Shown in pieces: positions 36,464 through 48,759 of a stretch of DNA of 64,000 nt. The stretch covers positions 13,465,501-13,529,500 of the forward strand of contig CM064427.1 in the NCBI GenBank assembly GCA_032690845.1. Direction: 5' to 3'. A program made the translations under genes and the position numbers. Under the pieces are notes generated by a model. The model was not told where the DNA came from. It did not search any database and saw only the letters and a list, made by a program, of their open reading frames with translations. This DNA comes from Eleusine coracana subsp. coracana (taxonomy: Eukaryota; Streptophyta; Magnoliopsida; Poales; Poaceae). Position 1 is the stretch's first letter, and each line of letters opens with the position of its first letter.

Positions 36464-39102
36464 TCATCTTGATCCTCCACATCTCCACTCCAATGATTCT
36501 TTGTTTACCTGGAACAACAATGTATTTCTTTTCATCCTTTGGATCAAGTACATAAAACACATGTTCAATCTATGTCGTTTCGTACCTTTTCCAGATAATC
36601 TACCCTCATGATGAGACACGGGGAGACCAATTGATCTGCTACCATCATTAATGTAATCTGAGCAATGTTCAATGATCTCCTCAGTTGTGTAGCCCTCGGT
36701 CATAGAACCCTCTGGATGTGTACGAGTACGTACATAGCGTTTCAATACATACATGAACCTCTCAAACGGAAATATCTAATGCGGTAGACGGGGCCCAATG
36801 CAGAGATCTGGTCAATAATATGAATCATAAAGTGTTCCATTGTATCGAAAAAGGATGGAGGGAAGACCATCTGAAGTATGCACATTGTTTCCTTCATGTG
36901 GGTTCGTAGGTCATTTAACTTGTCTTTAGTTATGACCTTCTTCGATACCGCGTTAAAGGTGACTTACAGCCAACTTCGGCCATGGTGATTTCACAGCTCT
37001 AATAGCAATAGGGAGAAACACCGAAAGCATCATGTGGCAATCGTGAGTGTTGTATCCACTTATCTTTAACTCTTCCATGTTTACAAGATTCTTGATATTC
37101 GATGAGAAACCCGTCGGTACTTTAATCCCACTAAGGCACTTACAGAATGTTGTTTTCTCCTCAATCATAAGTGTATAGGCTGCCGGGAGTAGAAAGTACT
37201 TTCCATTTGCTCTTTCTTGAGGATGGAGCTCTGATCTTATTCCCATCACTACAAGATCTCTACGTGCATTGAGTCCATCCTTTGTCTTACCGGGTTGATC
37301 GAGTATCAGTCCGCTACTACTGTCAAATAAACCCTTCCCAATACGCATCCAGTTGAAGGCATGATTCACTTCCAGTTCTTTCCAATAATTGAAATATATG
37401 AAGAAAATGGATTTCTTCTTAAACGGTGTGAGACCTTTTGCCTTTTTGGCTCCCTTCATCGGCTTTCCAAAAACAACACTGATATTTTTAACAAGGTCAA
37501 ACATGACCCGGTCAGTACAACATCGAGGTTCTGTGTCGTTCTCAACTTTGCCATCAAAGGGTCTAGCCATCGCGCGATACCTGTGTTTTGCTAGTAAGAA
37601 TCGGTGGTTTCGCATATACACTAGCTTCTGGGATGCTAGAAGGTACACATGGGATGTATCATCAACGCATATAAAACATGTCGCCTTTCTTTTGACCTGT
37701 CTTGATAGCGCCCTTAGTACCGGGGAATCACTTACCGTGCAAAAAATAATTGCTCTGAGCGTGAAGTACTCTCTTCGATACTCATCCCATATACAAACCC
37801 CCTCCAACCATAGTTTTTGCAGGTCTTCGAACAATAGTACTAAGAACATGTCTATGTCGTTACCAGGTTCTTTAGGCCCAGATATAAGAGTGGTCAGCAG
37901 TAGGTACTTACCCTTATGGCATAACCATGGTGAAATGTTGTACATTGCTAGTATCACTGGCCAAGTGCTATGTGGATTCCTCATTTGACTGAATGGGTTC
38001 ATCCCGTCTGCACTCAATGCAAATCGTATGTTTCTTTCCTCATTAGATAAGTCTTGATGATTCTTATCAAACTTTTTCCACTGTGTTCCATCTACGGGAT
38101 GCCTGAGCTTATCGTCCCCCTTGCGTGCATGCCATGTCATCATTGCCGCATCCTTAGGGTTGGCGAACAAGCGTCTGATGCGATCGACCACGGGTAAGTA
38201 CCACATGACTAGGGCAGGAACCTTACTGTCATCATTATCATCGGCGATAGAACTTCCTTTCTTCTTTCTCCCCTTAGTTGAATTCTTCACGCCACCATCG
38301 GCGTCACAATTGTTGTTCCTCTTGTAACGATTGCGTTTGCACCTTGGGCATCTCACAGCGTCCTGATGCTCCTTTCGATACAATATGCAAAGATTTGGAC
38401 ACGCGTGAATTTTTTGCACGCCTAACAAAAGTGGCGAAATCAGCTTCTTAGCAAGGTATGTTGTCCTTGGCAACAAGTTGGGCTCCAATAGCGCATCGGA
38501 AATAAGTTCCAACAAATCCTTGAAACTAGCGTCCGACGAGCCATGCATGGCCTTCAGCTTCATCAGCTCAAGTACAATACGTAACACGGTGAACTTTTAC
38601 CACAACCCTTAGATTCATCATATAATGGATTCTTTGATGCTTTCTCTATTCTATGAAACTTATCGAGCCCTTTAGTTGTATCGGCATTGATCAACACCTG
38701 CGTCTCAATGTGACACAACAGCTCCTCAACATCAAAATCAGCTTCACCAGGTGAATCCATCGCATCCGTACCAAAAGAATTGACAACCTCGACTTCAACT
38801 TCAATATGCTCATTAAATTCCATATCGACCATACTGTTCTCACCATGTTTTATCCATCTCCTGTACCCCTCTACAAAACCCCTCCGCACCAAGTGTGACT
38901 TTATTACTTCTATATCATTCCACAGCTTCTGATTCTTGCAATCAAAACATGGACAATATATATCAGTCGTCCATTCACGTCGAGAATGTTGTGCGGCCGC
39001 TTCGATGAATTTGAAAACCTCTCGTAAAAATATTGGACCTGATCTTGGTGTCTGGTACATCCAAGATCTATCCATCACGAACGACCTTGAACGGTAACCC
39101 AA
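36464..39102 (-). pseudogene. CACTA TNP2-type transposase, probably inactive
   Basis: Catalytic transposase of an En/Spm element. The N-terminal block MDRSWMYQTPRSG...CPCFDCKN (39075-38900) is the transposase-associated domain. The 38587-36953 block contains CPNLCILYRKEH...CPRC, the FALSADGMNPF box and PWLCHKGKYLLLTTLISGPK, the core of the Transposase_21 family. A C-terminal block (MEHFMIHIIDQISALGPVY, YVRTRTHPEGSM) follows at about 36900-36464. A stop at 36953 with a frame change at about 36958, and the frame change near 38575, are an intron boundary or frameshifts; the first looks like a true frameshift. Usual TNP2 proteins are about 1000 residues or more. A TATA box (CTATAAATA) near 40014-40022 lies upstream, next to the right subterminal array. 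Confidence 0.8.
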
Positions 39103-39151
39103 AAATTATTAAAATTCATTAATTAATTATATGTGACAAAAATTTAAACAT

Positions 39152-39152
39152 T

Positions 39153-39192
<40 letters not shown>

Positions 39193-39600
39193 AATATTAC
39201 ATGAAGTGAAAAATATTATGCAAGGTAAAATCAAATAAATATCAAATTATTTTATATATTATTTAACTTTTATCACCATCTATATAAAAAATATTAGAAA
39301 TTAATTAATAACAAAAAATTTAAATATTCACTAAATATAGAAACATTGAAATATAATATACATGAAGTGAGAAATATTATGCAAGGTAAAATGAAACAAC
39401 CATCAAATTATTTTATATATTATTTAACTTTTATCACCATCTATCCAAAAAATATTAGAAATTAATTAATAACAAAACATTTAAATATTCATTAAATATA
39501 TAAACATTGAAATATAATATACATGAAATATTATGCATGGTAAAATGAAACAAACATCAAATTATTTTATATATTATTTAATTTTTATCAAGAAATAATA
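39152..39600. repeat. (AT)n microsatellite and AT-rich tandem repeat, unit about 155-161 bp
   Basis: ATATATAT runs at about 39159-39190. ATCAAATTATTTTATATATT then recurs at 39241, 39402 and 39556 within about three diverged units. Non-coding, in the 5' part of the TNP2 gene. Confidence 0.85.
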
Positions 39601-40013
39601 AAATAATTAACACCCTCTTGCCCTAATACTACCTTCTCTCTCTTCTTAAAGCCAAACTAGATCTAGATTCCCATTGACATAAAACAAGCTATATAATAAT
39701 TGTTTTTGCGTAGTGATGAATAGAGATGATGTATGCCTTCATAAACTTCAACTATAACCCAATAGAACCATCCAAATCAAACGAATTTAGCTAAAATTTG
39801 ATGAAAACCTAACAAACTTAAAACCCGAAATTCTACTTGATTTCAAAATGAGAGCACAAAAAAACTTATGGGATGAGTTCCCCTTACCTCAAAGATCAAA
39901 TTTCTATAAAATAAAAACAAACTCAAAACCTTCCGCCCTTGATTTTCGTGATTTGCCCAAATTTTTGCGCCGCCACCGTTCGTGTGAAACGGGGAGCTGT
40001 CGGAACACGATAT

Positions 40014-40022
40014 TTATAGCCT
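40014..40022 (-). promoter_or_regulatory. TATA box of the TNP2 gene
   Basis: CTATAAATA on the minus strand, about 250 bp inside the right end of the element and next to the subterminal array. This is where En/Spm promoters lie. Confidence 0.5.
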
Positions 40023-40023
40023 G

Positions 40024-40279
40024 GGCACTTTGTAGCGACGGTTGGAATTATCAACCACCGCTACTATGCACTAAATGGCGGCAGTTGACATTGTCAACCA
40101 CCGCTATAAACCTGGACCATTTATAGCGGCGGTTGACAATGTCAACCGCCGCTATAGGTGGCTCTGTAGCGGCGGTTTAAATGGCGGCAGGCCCCCAGGC
40201 TCTGTAGCAGCGGCCCACTTTAGGCCGCGCCGCTGCGGCCTTTGGGCTACCGCCGCTACAAAGCCTATTTGTGATAGTG
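40024..40279 (-). repeat. CACTA subterminal array and right terminal repeat
   Basis: At least six AGCGGCGGTTGACA-type units in both orientations, paired as hairpins around TTGACAATGTCAA. The array is followed by the terminal CACTATCAC (40271-40279 read on the minus strand). Confidence 0.85.
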
Positions 40280-41640
40280 AAATATCTGCTGAAAAGAAGA
40301 TTGAATTAATGAAAAGGTGTCATCGAGCCTGTAGGACAAGGTTGCAATAGGCTCTTGAAATGTTTTTCTAAATATTAGAGCCCAACCATGATGTATAGAT
40401 ACGTGGCTCTATGTTCCACCTGTTTAGATTTTCATTAAAAAGTACTTTAACAAGAACTGTGGGCAAAGTAACCACCTTTTAGATTTTCATTAGCCAATTT
40501 TGATTATCATTGCAGAATGGAATTCAGAGTTTCAGACAAAATCCTCTGCATATTGAACTTGCAAGAAGCATAGTTTGTCTCTACATTCATTCAATAGATT
40601 TTGCTCAGGTTTCATGGTATGATAACTAAGACAGGTATGTCCAACTGCAGGGCAACAGTGACGTGAAGGGTATGAACAGGGGTGTTGGCGCTAATGCTCA
40701 TTAGCTTCAAAAAGATCAACTGGGTCAGCTAGAACAATTAACAGTTTTTGAACTTTCTATATAGGATAAAGATTGGAATCTAAGCTCTTTGTACTTGATG
40801 ATGTTATCAGCATCCTGCTAAGTATAAGTTTTTTCTCCACAAAAATGATTTCCCTAGAATATTAATATACTTGATATGTTGCATTTTCTTTTAAAATGCT
40901 CATGCCTTTATATCAGTGCCATGATTGGTTGTTGTTGCTGATCACGCATTGCTGTACTACACATAGGTGGAACTGAGAAGATATATGGATAAGAGGAGAT
41001 GGTTTCTGATCTTTTTCAACCATGTGCAACTTTTACTTAAGCTCATTTACCTATATCCAGTTCAAACTCTACTTTACTACCAGAGGAGATGGCATTGGCA
41101 CGACAGAGATGAAGGGGCGTGTATTGTCCGTCCATTCTAATGTTCCTCAAGGACAACAAATATCAACACATAAAACATATATGCTACTATTGTTTGTCTC
41201 AAGGCTGGTGTTTTTTTTTGTGCATTGACCTCATTACTGTTAGGTTTATGTTAAAGATAGCAAGTGATCAATTGGCTGTCTTGTAATCAGACAATACATA
41301 GTGGCTGCATACATTATGTTGTGTTAGGATCTGAAATGTATGTAACAGGAACGTGAGATACAAGTGTTGCCTCCTCAGTTTATCTTTTTTTTAATACTCT
41401 GTGTTTTTTATTACAACACACATGAATATAATCTAATTTTTTATAATCTATGAATGATTTGATGTATTCTTACAATGAAAAAATATGATGATTTGTTTAT
41501 TCGGATACCATAAAAATGGATTGGTATCGTCTGACTTGTCAAACCAGATTGAGTGATGTAGGATAATTGGGTTGTTATATTTATTATTGTATTGTAAATG
41601 GGCGCGTAACATGATAAATTTTTTTGTTCTCAATTTGTGC
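40280..41640. other. Non-coding stretch between CACTA and a Helitron-like end
   Basis: AT-rich with intron-like texture. Two short frames that could be exon scraps (ISAEKKIELMKRCHRAC near 40282-40345, and one after an acceptor-like TTGCAG at about 40515) are not recognised. Probably the interior of a Helitron-like element. Confidence 0.35.
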
Positions 41641-41673
41641 ATAAGCATGTAGTTATTCCGTCACATAATTTGC

Positions 41674-41706
41674 AGTCCCCGTTGCAACACAGGGGCATCT
41701 AACTAG
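41674..41706 (+). mobile_element. Helitron-like 3' terminus inside the aconitase pseudogene
   Basis: CCCCGTTGCAACACAGGGG hairpin, then CATCTAACTAG and T. The coding match to aconitase stops exactly at this junction (41707), as expected for insertion before a T. It is the same family as the end at 18606. Confidence 0.55.
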
Positions 41707-44700
41707 TTTGGTAACAACTCCTGAACCTGGTGCAAGACTTGTCTTAATCCATGGTTTGACCTGGCGAAGAGAGAGAGAGAGAACAAAGAAGAAACTTGAG
41801 CAATTATATTTAATAAACAATGATCGATGTTTATACCAAGGACTAACCTCAAGACCCAACTCACAAGCTTTCTTTGCAACCGACCCAGAAGCAATCATGA
41901 CAGTAGGGATGGACGTGTTTGTACAGCTTGTGATAGCAGCTATGGCAACACTCCCGTGTTTAAGCTCTGCAGTTCTCCCATGGAAATCAAAGTTCACAAC
42001 ACTTTCCTGCAAATCCTTTAGAATGTCGTATCCCTAGAACAGTGAAAATAAATTCCCTGTCCTTCAAGCTTCTGATGAAAAAAAATGCAAAACGTCTTCA
42101 ATTCTAGATCAAAATCTAATTTATAATTATGTAAAAGAAAAAAATGTGCAAAAGTATGGTTCATTCTATATGACTAACAATCAAAGAAGATTATTAACTT
42201 AAAATATGCCAGGATGTAACCCATGGTGCATTCTGTTTGTGAATGCAGCCTTTCAACAATTTGGACTCTAATGGTAGATTATAGCCATGAATATTAATTG
42301 GAGGACGAAATAAATAGAGGTCAAGGGTTAAACTAGAGATGGATCTGGGCGTCTTGTGTAAATAATTAAATGTATTATCTCGTAGATTACAAGCATTTCG
42401 ACCAGCACAATGTAAAGGAGGCATCTGAAATATTTTCTTATCTTCATACTTTGAAATCAACTTTGTTGACCAGACAAGCATGCCAGTCTGCTTTCATATC
42501 TTTTAAAAGGGACTCGATCATGAGGCCTGCAATTTTGCAGTTCCCTATCAATATGATATATGTGAATAAAATAAAACTACAAAGGAACTGTCGGAGTTAC
42601 CTCTTTGGACCTGCAACACATGGATGAACATTTTTGAGATCCAGTTCTAAGTATGCTGAATATGTCCGTTCTACTTGAGAAAACGCAGGAGAGCAGCACT
42701 TCTTTGTATTAGGGAGAGAAAAAAGTCCCCATTACAGCCTCACTGATCTCATATGGGGGCCAAATATGAGACAGTTTTGTCAAACTGAAGAATAAAAAAC
42801 AAACAAAAAATGGAAACAAAATGAGACCTGGAAAAAGGAAGCTTCTAACTTAGAAGCCCACCACCTAGACCTAGGCCTTCCAACTTGTTGGCACCAGCCA
42901 TACACCATAGGTTGTATTCATCCTTGATTTCTCATAGGATGGAGGAAACCGAAGGAGAGGCACCATCAAACATACATGCATTTCCTTGCTTCCAAATACT
43001 CCAGGTTGTTAAGATGATTAGAGAATTCACCCCTTTTTTCTTTGCCTTTGGGACCTTTTTTAAGTGCTTTTCTGCACCACTCCGCAAAGCTTCGCTCGAC
43101 CAACCTAGGTACTGCCGACTGAAGTTGCAGAGATTCGAACAGTTGGAACCAAACCTGCCTCACGACCACACATGTGGTTAACAAGTATAGAAAATTTTCA
43201 TCTTCCTGGTCACACAATGGACAACGATCCGGATGATCTAGGCCTCTCTTAGCCAAGCGATCTGCAATCCAACATCTGTTCCGAATAGCCAACCAGAGGA
43301 AAAACTTACATTTCTCCGGAGCCCATGTTTTCCAAAGGTGACACCAAGGCTAAAAAATTATTGACCCATTGAAGTAGGCTTTATATGCAGATTTAGAGGA
43401 GTAGCACCCTGAAGCATTAAGCTGCCAGATATGTCAGTCTTCCTGATCAGTAAGAGATATATTCCTTATGCAGTCCTACAACCTTAGGAACTCTCGGATC
43501 CCATGCCAAGACAAACCTCCTCCATTACGAATATCCTGTAACCATACTTCATTGTGAAGTGCCTCAGCCACTGTTCTTGTCTTGCGAATTCTTGGTGCTA
43601 TAGAAGCGAAAACTGCTAGCGCCAAGGCTTCAATAGAACATCCATGCAGCCAACAATCTGACCAAAAGAGCATACTATTCCCATTTCCAAGTTCAGTAGA
43701 GACTGCAATTGCAAAGAGTGCTAAAGCATTAGGGTGAGAAGGAAGCTCCAGACCAGTCCAAGGACGATCAGTTCGCGTTTTCCTAAACCACTACCACCTC
43801 ATTTGCAAAGCCCATGATAGGGCCTCGAGGTTGGGAATAGCTAAGCCCCCTAGGTCCAAAGGTCGTGTGACCTTTTCCCAAGCCACTAAAAACCACCCAC
43901 CATTGGCTTTTTCCTTCCCTTGCCAGAGAAACCCCTTCTGAATTTTTTCCACTGCCTCTATAAACCATTTAGGGACGTTCATAGCAATCAGTAGATACAC
44001 GGGGATCGCTGAAAGAACAAAGCGCACTAGTGTTGCTCGTCCGGCCTTATTCATTAGTGATGCTTTCCAACCCGGGAGTTTATCCGCAATCTTCTCGATC
44101 CAAGGCATAAGATCTGACTTCCGAAGTTTTTTATTTGACAGTGGCAATCCCAAACAAGTACATGGGAACTCCGTTAAGGCGCATGGCAGTGTGTCGCTGA
44201 TTATTTCCAACGGGACAGCCTCACAACGAATATGTATGATGTTGCTCTTCTGTAGGTTTGTTTCCAATCCCGAGGCCTGCCCAAAAATGTGCAAAATATC
44301 CCTGGTTACCAGCAGCTCCTCCTCTACCGGTTTGATGAATAAGGCAACATCATCCACATAGAGTGACAACCTCTATCCAGCAACCCGAGTAGAAAGTTCA
44401 GCAGTCCCTCAGACTCGGCTTTTGTGAACAGACTATTTAGCACATCCATGGCAAGAATGAAAATCATGGGGGAGAGAGGATCTCCCTGACGAAGTCCACG
44501 ATGATGCTGAATGAATTCTCCCGGTTCTCCATTTAGCATAATGCGAGTTGAGGATGTAGATAGTAAATTGGCAACCAAATTGCACCAAGACACCCCGAAG
44601 CCCATATGTCTCAGCACCTCCAACAAGAACACCCAAGAAAGTGAATCGAAAGCCTTCGTGATGTCGAGTTTGAGAAAGAGGCTAGCACCGTTTGCTGCAC

Positions 44701-46760
44701 AAGCATGAAGTTATCATGTATACATTGTCCTCGTATGAATGCACTCTGATTAGTAGCAATCATAGAGTCCAAGCGAGGAGCCAACCGGTTGGCAAGAATT
44801 TTAGTGATTAATTTTGCAAAGCTGTGGACCAGACTTATAGGGCGAAAATCATTGGCCAATGTAGCATCCCCCTTCTTTGGGATCAAAGTAATATATGCTG
44901 CATTTAGAAGTCCGAGGCATCTAGCGTCACCTTGCTGCAATGTGATTATCGCAGCCATGAAATCCATTTTTATTGTTGACCAACAAGCCTTATAGAAACG
45001 TCCCGTGTAGCCATCCGGGCCTGGTGCCCTATCTGTCGGCAAAGATCTATGACAACTTGAGGCTGAAAAATTGTAATCCAATTGGAAAACAAAAAAAGTT
45101 GCTAGTATATTATTTGTGGATAAGGATGAAGACTTACTTCATCATAATCCACAAACATTTTGTTTGCACGAAGGTACGCCTCTATCTTTAATACCTACAA
45201 AACAATCATAGCCACATGGAATTATCCTATTTGTACTGTTATAAGTTGTCACAGAACTCTGTACTCACGATTTCATCATTTCTTCCAGTCATTCTGAGAT
45301 ATGCCAAGGTGATATGGTCAACTGGAAAGAAACCAACAGTTGCTCCATACTCTGGTGCAATGTTTGCAATTGTTGCTCTATCTGCTAATGAAAGCTCTGC
45401 CATACCCCTCCCAACATTTATTCAAAGAAAGCTCAGTTTTCTCCTAGGCAATAAAATAATCTTGAGAGGACTGAAAGGCTAAATAACCACTTTCGGTACT
45501 TGGAGGTAGGATGGAAACCATAGATCATTCGTACAATAATATACCATAAAACTCTACAATTTTTCCAACAACACCATGTTTGCGCAGCATTGAGTCACTG
45601 TAAGAACCAGATCAGTTGCCGTGACCCCATGTTGCAGTGTTCCATATAACTTGAATCCCACAACGCCAGGTAATGCTCATAGGCCGTTCACGTATGCAAG
45701 AAAATATGACAAAATATTAATATAACGCTGTCAATAAGATGAAGAATTGATATATCCTGAGCACTCTTTGTGTTCTCTCGTTGTCACTGGTTATGGATGG
45801 TTCATTGGAAGTGCAACAGAATGGAGAATGAAAGAAGTATAGCCCTATTTTCATATTTCCAGACAGATACAAAGAATAGAACTAATAGCTGTGTGTTCAG
45901 TAACTTAATAAGACATCATTCACAAACATGTGGCATACTGTAAATTACCAGGCAAAGAACGCATGGATCTGATTTTTTTACCTGACCAAGCATAGCAGCC
46001 TCAGCATCAATACCTCCAATTCCCCAACCAACAATTCCCAGTCCATTTATCATCGTAGTGTGGGAATCAGTCCCCAGAACACTATCAGGATACAGTAGGC
46101 CGTTTGTGCTGAATACAACTCTCCCAAGATATTCAAGATTTTACCTGCACATAGCCGAAAATGATACACAAAGAAAGTGAACTTCTCTCAAAGTTAGCTC
46201 CTTACCTGATGAACAATGCCAGAACCAGGAGGTATTATAAGCATGTTTTGAAATGCAGAAGACCCCCATTTGAGGCAGGCAAACCGCTCTCTGTTCCTTT
46301 CAAACTCCAGTTCCATATTGGCCTGCACTGCACTCTCTGACCTCACCACACCGGCTGTCACTGAATGATCGATCACATCGTCTGCTAGAACCTAAATGCA
46401 GGAACACAAAACTTTTACAAAGGATAACAGGAAACAGGTGCCAAGATTGGGATGTAAATTCACCATTGGGTTGATCTTATCAGGATTGCCACCTAATTCA
46501 GACATCGCATCTCGCATGCTTGCAAAGTCCACAAGGACTGGAACACCAGTGAAATCCTAATTCCATGGTATTAGTATAAACCTGGTGCACGGAATAGAGT
46601 TATCAACTGGAATTTATTTAGATACAAAATGTTAGTGACATATGCACACCTGCAGAATCACACGTGCAGGCCTGAAAATGATATCGACTTTATTCAAAGA
46701 GGTTTTCTCCCAGTCCATAATCTTCTCCAAAATCTTGGTTTCGTCCTAAACACATCGTCA
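41707..46760 (-). pseudogene. Aconitase (aconitate hydratase) pseudogene
   Basis: At least nine exon matches in the right order on the minus strand: MDWEKTS...RPARVILQ (46744-46649), DFTGVPVLVDFASMRDAM (46559-46467), VIDHSV...GSGIVHQ (46391-46206), GLLYPDSVLGTDSHTTM (46144-45982), VTATDLVLTVTQ (about 45680-45560), LSLADRATIANIAPEYGAT (about 45410-45270), IEAYLRANKMFVDYDE (45192-45133), DMKADWHACL (about 42530-42450), AAITSCTNTS (about 42030-41846) and KPWIKTSLAPGSGVVTK (41775-41707). Aconitase isomerises citrate to isocitrate, and SCTNTS holds an iron-sulphur cysteine. It is dead: a 1-bp insertion after GIVHQ (46138), a 5-bp and a 1-bp deletion in the VTATDL exon, a frameshift in the DMKADW exon, and loss of all sequence beyond GVVTK. 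Several splice sites are still good. Confidence 0.9.
42674..45060 (-). pseudogene. L1-type LINE inserted in the aconitase pseudogene
   Basis: Minus strand, 5'-truncated inside the RT domain (DRAPGPDGYTGRF near 45030). RT motifs seen: DFRPISLVHSFAKL, QGDPLSPMIF and catalytic YVDD (LSLYVDDVALF, near 44365). A Cys-rich tail (CPLCDQEDENFLYLLTTC) lies near 43210-43170. The frame changes near 44640 and 44360, with stops around 43800 and 43480. The 3' end CTCCTGCGTTTTCTCAAG at about 42674 resembles the end of the first LINE, but the poly-A tail is worn away. It belongs to the same broad family as the LINE at 11478. Confidence 0.87.
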
Positions 46761-47225
46761 AAATCGAATTTAGCTGGAACACACTTTGATTGTGGAAAAA
46801 TTCGTCTATGACATATTATGACCATTTAACTATAGTTCTCAGCTTTTATATCTCAATATATAAAAGACGTTATAATTTGAAACTTACCACACATATACAT
46901 TGTTGCATTTTCTATCAGTAAAAAATAGAGCTAGAATTTTTTTGACTGTTTTCATTATTGGCTCATTGTTTTAATATTTTATTTATCAAGCAAACCATCA
47001 AAACAATAGAAAAAAAATTTGCTCTATTTTTTACTGATACAAAATGCAACAATGTATATGTGTGCCAAGTTTTAAATTCTAACGTCTTTTATATATTGTG
47101 ATAGAAAAGTTAAAAATAATAGTTAAATGGTCATAGTATGTCACAGACGAATGTTTCCACAATCGAAGTGTGTTTCAGCTAAGTTTGATTTTGACAGTGT
47201 GTTCAGAACGAAACCACATTTTGTT
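46736..47225. mobile_element. Long inverted-repeat MITE or foldback element
   Basis: The arms at about 46736-46945 and 47015-47225 match over about 190 bp in inverted orientation, starting TGGTTTCGT.CT.AACACA on both sides. A short non-repeated centre separates them. No target duplication can be fixed. The left arm runs to the edge of, or into, the first recognisable aconitase exon. Confidence 0.8.
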
Positions 47226-47925
47226 GGTGTATCTTAGACGAATTTCCCTTACAATTATGAATCACAGATTCGAGAAGCACAAGAACTGTGTATGGCAGTT
47301 TATCTGCAGAAGACAATACGAAAGCAGTTATCTGTCAGCGGCAAAAATTTTCAGGCACAGTAACTACAACCAATGGATCATGTAACCCTTCTACCTCCGC
47401 CCAATGAAATTCAGGTATTGGGATGCTTAAACATCTAAAATGCAACTATGACCACCCAATTGCATTTTGTACTGTTATATAACATTATGGAATACTCCTC
47501 GGTTCTGGTATTGTTGTCACCGGCGACGACAACAAAAACAGAACGGAGGGAATATCTGTTAAGACAGTTCTGCTCCGTGCTATTCAGACAGGACAATGTA
47601 CATATAGAAAGATGATACTGGTTCACACTCAAATAGTTTGACTGCCTGGTGACACTTCCTGTAAGAGAAGTACGATTTTTTGTGCGAAAGGTCTTTACCA
47701 ATTCGATTGTCTCAAAGGGCGGGAAGGCTGTAGTGGCTTCCATAGCTGCCACCGTCGCTGTTCTGGAGGTTTGTCAAGGTGAAACTGAAGGGATTGTCTC
47801 CAGGAGCTGCAACAAATCGACAATGTTCATTCTTTCAGGGAACACTCGCCCACTAAATACCAAACCATTAATTAACTAAAAATTAATTCGGGGGAAATAT
47901 CGAAAGCAAAATTGCCAAGGAGAAG
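47226..47925. other. Unassigned stretch
   Basis: No recognised protein. An open frame at 47435-47752 (minus) matches no family I know. No aconitase N-terminal exon was found here. Confidence 0.35.
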
Positions 47926-47929
47926 AATG

Positions 47930-48535
47930 AGAGGGCAAGTCTCTGGAAGGTTAAAGTGCCATCTAAAATCTGCGTGTTCCTTTGGAGGCTAGCAAGGCAC
48001 TCGCGGCCTACCAAAGATGTTCAAAATCATAGAAACATGGCAACAAGAAGTAGTTGTGGCATTTGTGGAGGAGTTGATTCCTGACGCCATTCTCTAATCA
48101 AATGCAATATGTCGAGGTGTGTCTGGGCATTAGACAAGGAGGAGTTAGTCGATATTTTGATTGACATTCAACGGATGCAAAGAGATAGTTGATGGAAGTA
48201 ATTGGAGCTCTGTCGAATGTGGATCTGACAAGGGTTGCAGTGAGACACTAGGCAATTTGGCATGCATGGAGGAAAGCTATACACGAAGACATCTTCCGAA
48301 GCCCGTTGTCAACACACAGTTTTGTGGAGAGGTTCATTGTTAAGCTGGAGACAATGAAACAAACCGCAAGTCCTAATCGACGAGGACCATTAGATGCAAA
48401 ACCAAAGGTGTATCCCCCACCAAAGGGCCATGTCAAGATCAATGTCGATGCAGCAATTTCAAAGAATACAGATGTTGGGGTGTGTGTGGGGGGGGGGGGG
48501 GATGCGAAGCGAGTAGCTCGATGAAGTCCATCTTT
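47930..48535 (+). pseudogene. LINE 3' fragment (zinc-finger and RNase H remnant)
   Basis: SLWKVKVPSKICVFLWRLARH followed by a Cys-His block (CGICGGVDS) is the RT-associated zinc-finger region of plant LINEs. KVYPPPKGHVKINVDAAIS near 48405-48460 is the start of the RNase H-like domain. Stops and frame changes are frequent. A 14-G run at 48488-48501 ends the match. Confidence 0.75.
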
Positions 48536-48759
48536 CATCTTTGTTGTTTGTTGCTGAGTTCCAAGTAAAAGAGCTATCAGAAAGCCGACTGCACCTCAAA
48601 AATCACTCCGGTTTGAGCTCTGTGCGTAGCGGTGTCAGGTGAGGTACGAGCTACGCGCCCGGACATAGCGGCGAGGTGCAAGTGGTCACTTTGCCCTTGC
48701 TCGGGAGAGCGAGGTGAGTGGCTGTGACTCGGTCATGATCCCAAATGATGATGTGTATC

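Larger units (their letters stand above)
20591..40279 (-). mobile_element. En/Spm (CACTA) DNA transposon, interrupted by E2
   Basis: The right end, read on the minus strand, begins CACTATCACAAATAGG and then the AGCGGCGG repeat array (40020-40270). The left end has the matching array (20606-20870) and a poorly kept end CACAACAACAAAAATGGCC at 20591. Coding capacity runs right to left: TNP2-type transposase (39102-36464), then TNP1/Ulp1-like gene (32636-21082). Without the 7.8-kb E2 insertion it would be about 11.9 kb, normal for grass CACTA elements. Flanking triplets (TAA left, AAA right) do not match exactly, so the left boundary is approximate. A CACTA-like motif at 35638 raises the alternative of two fused elements. 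Confidence 0.75.
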
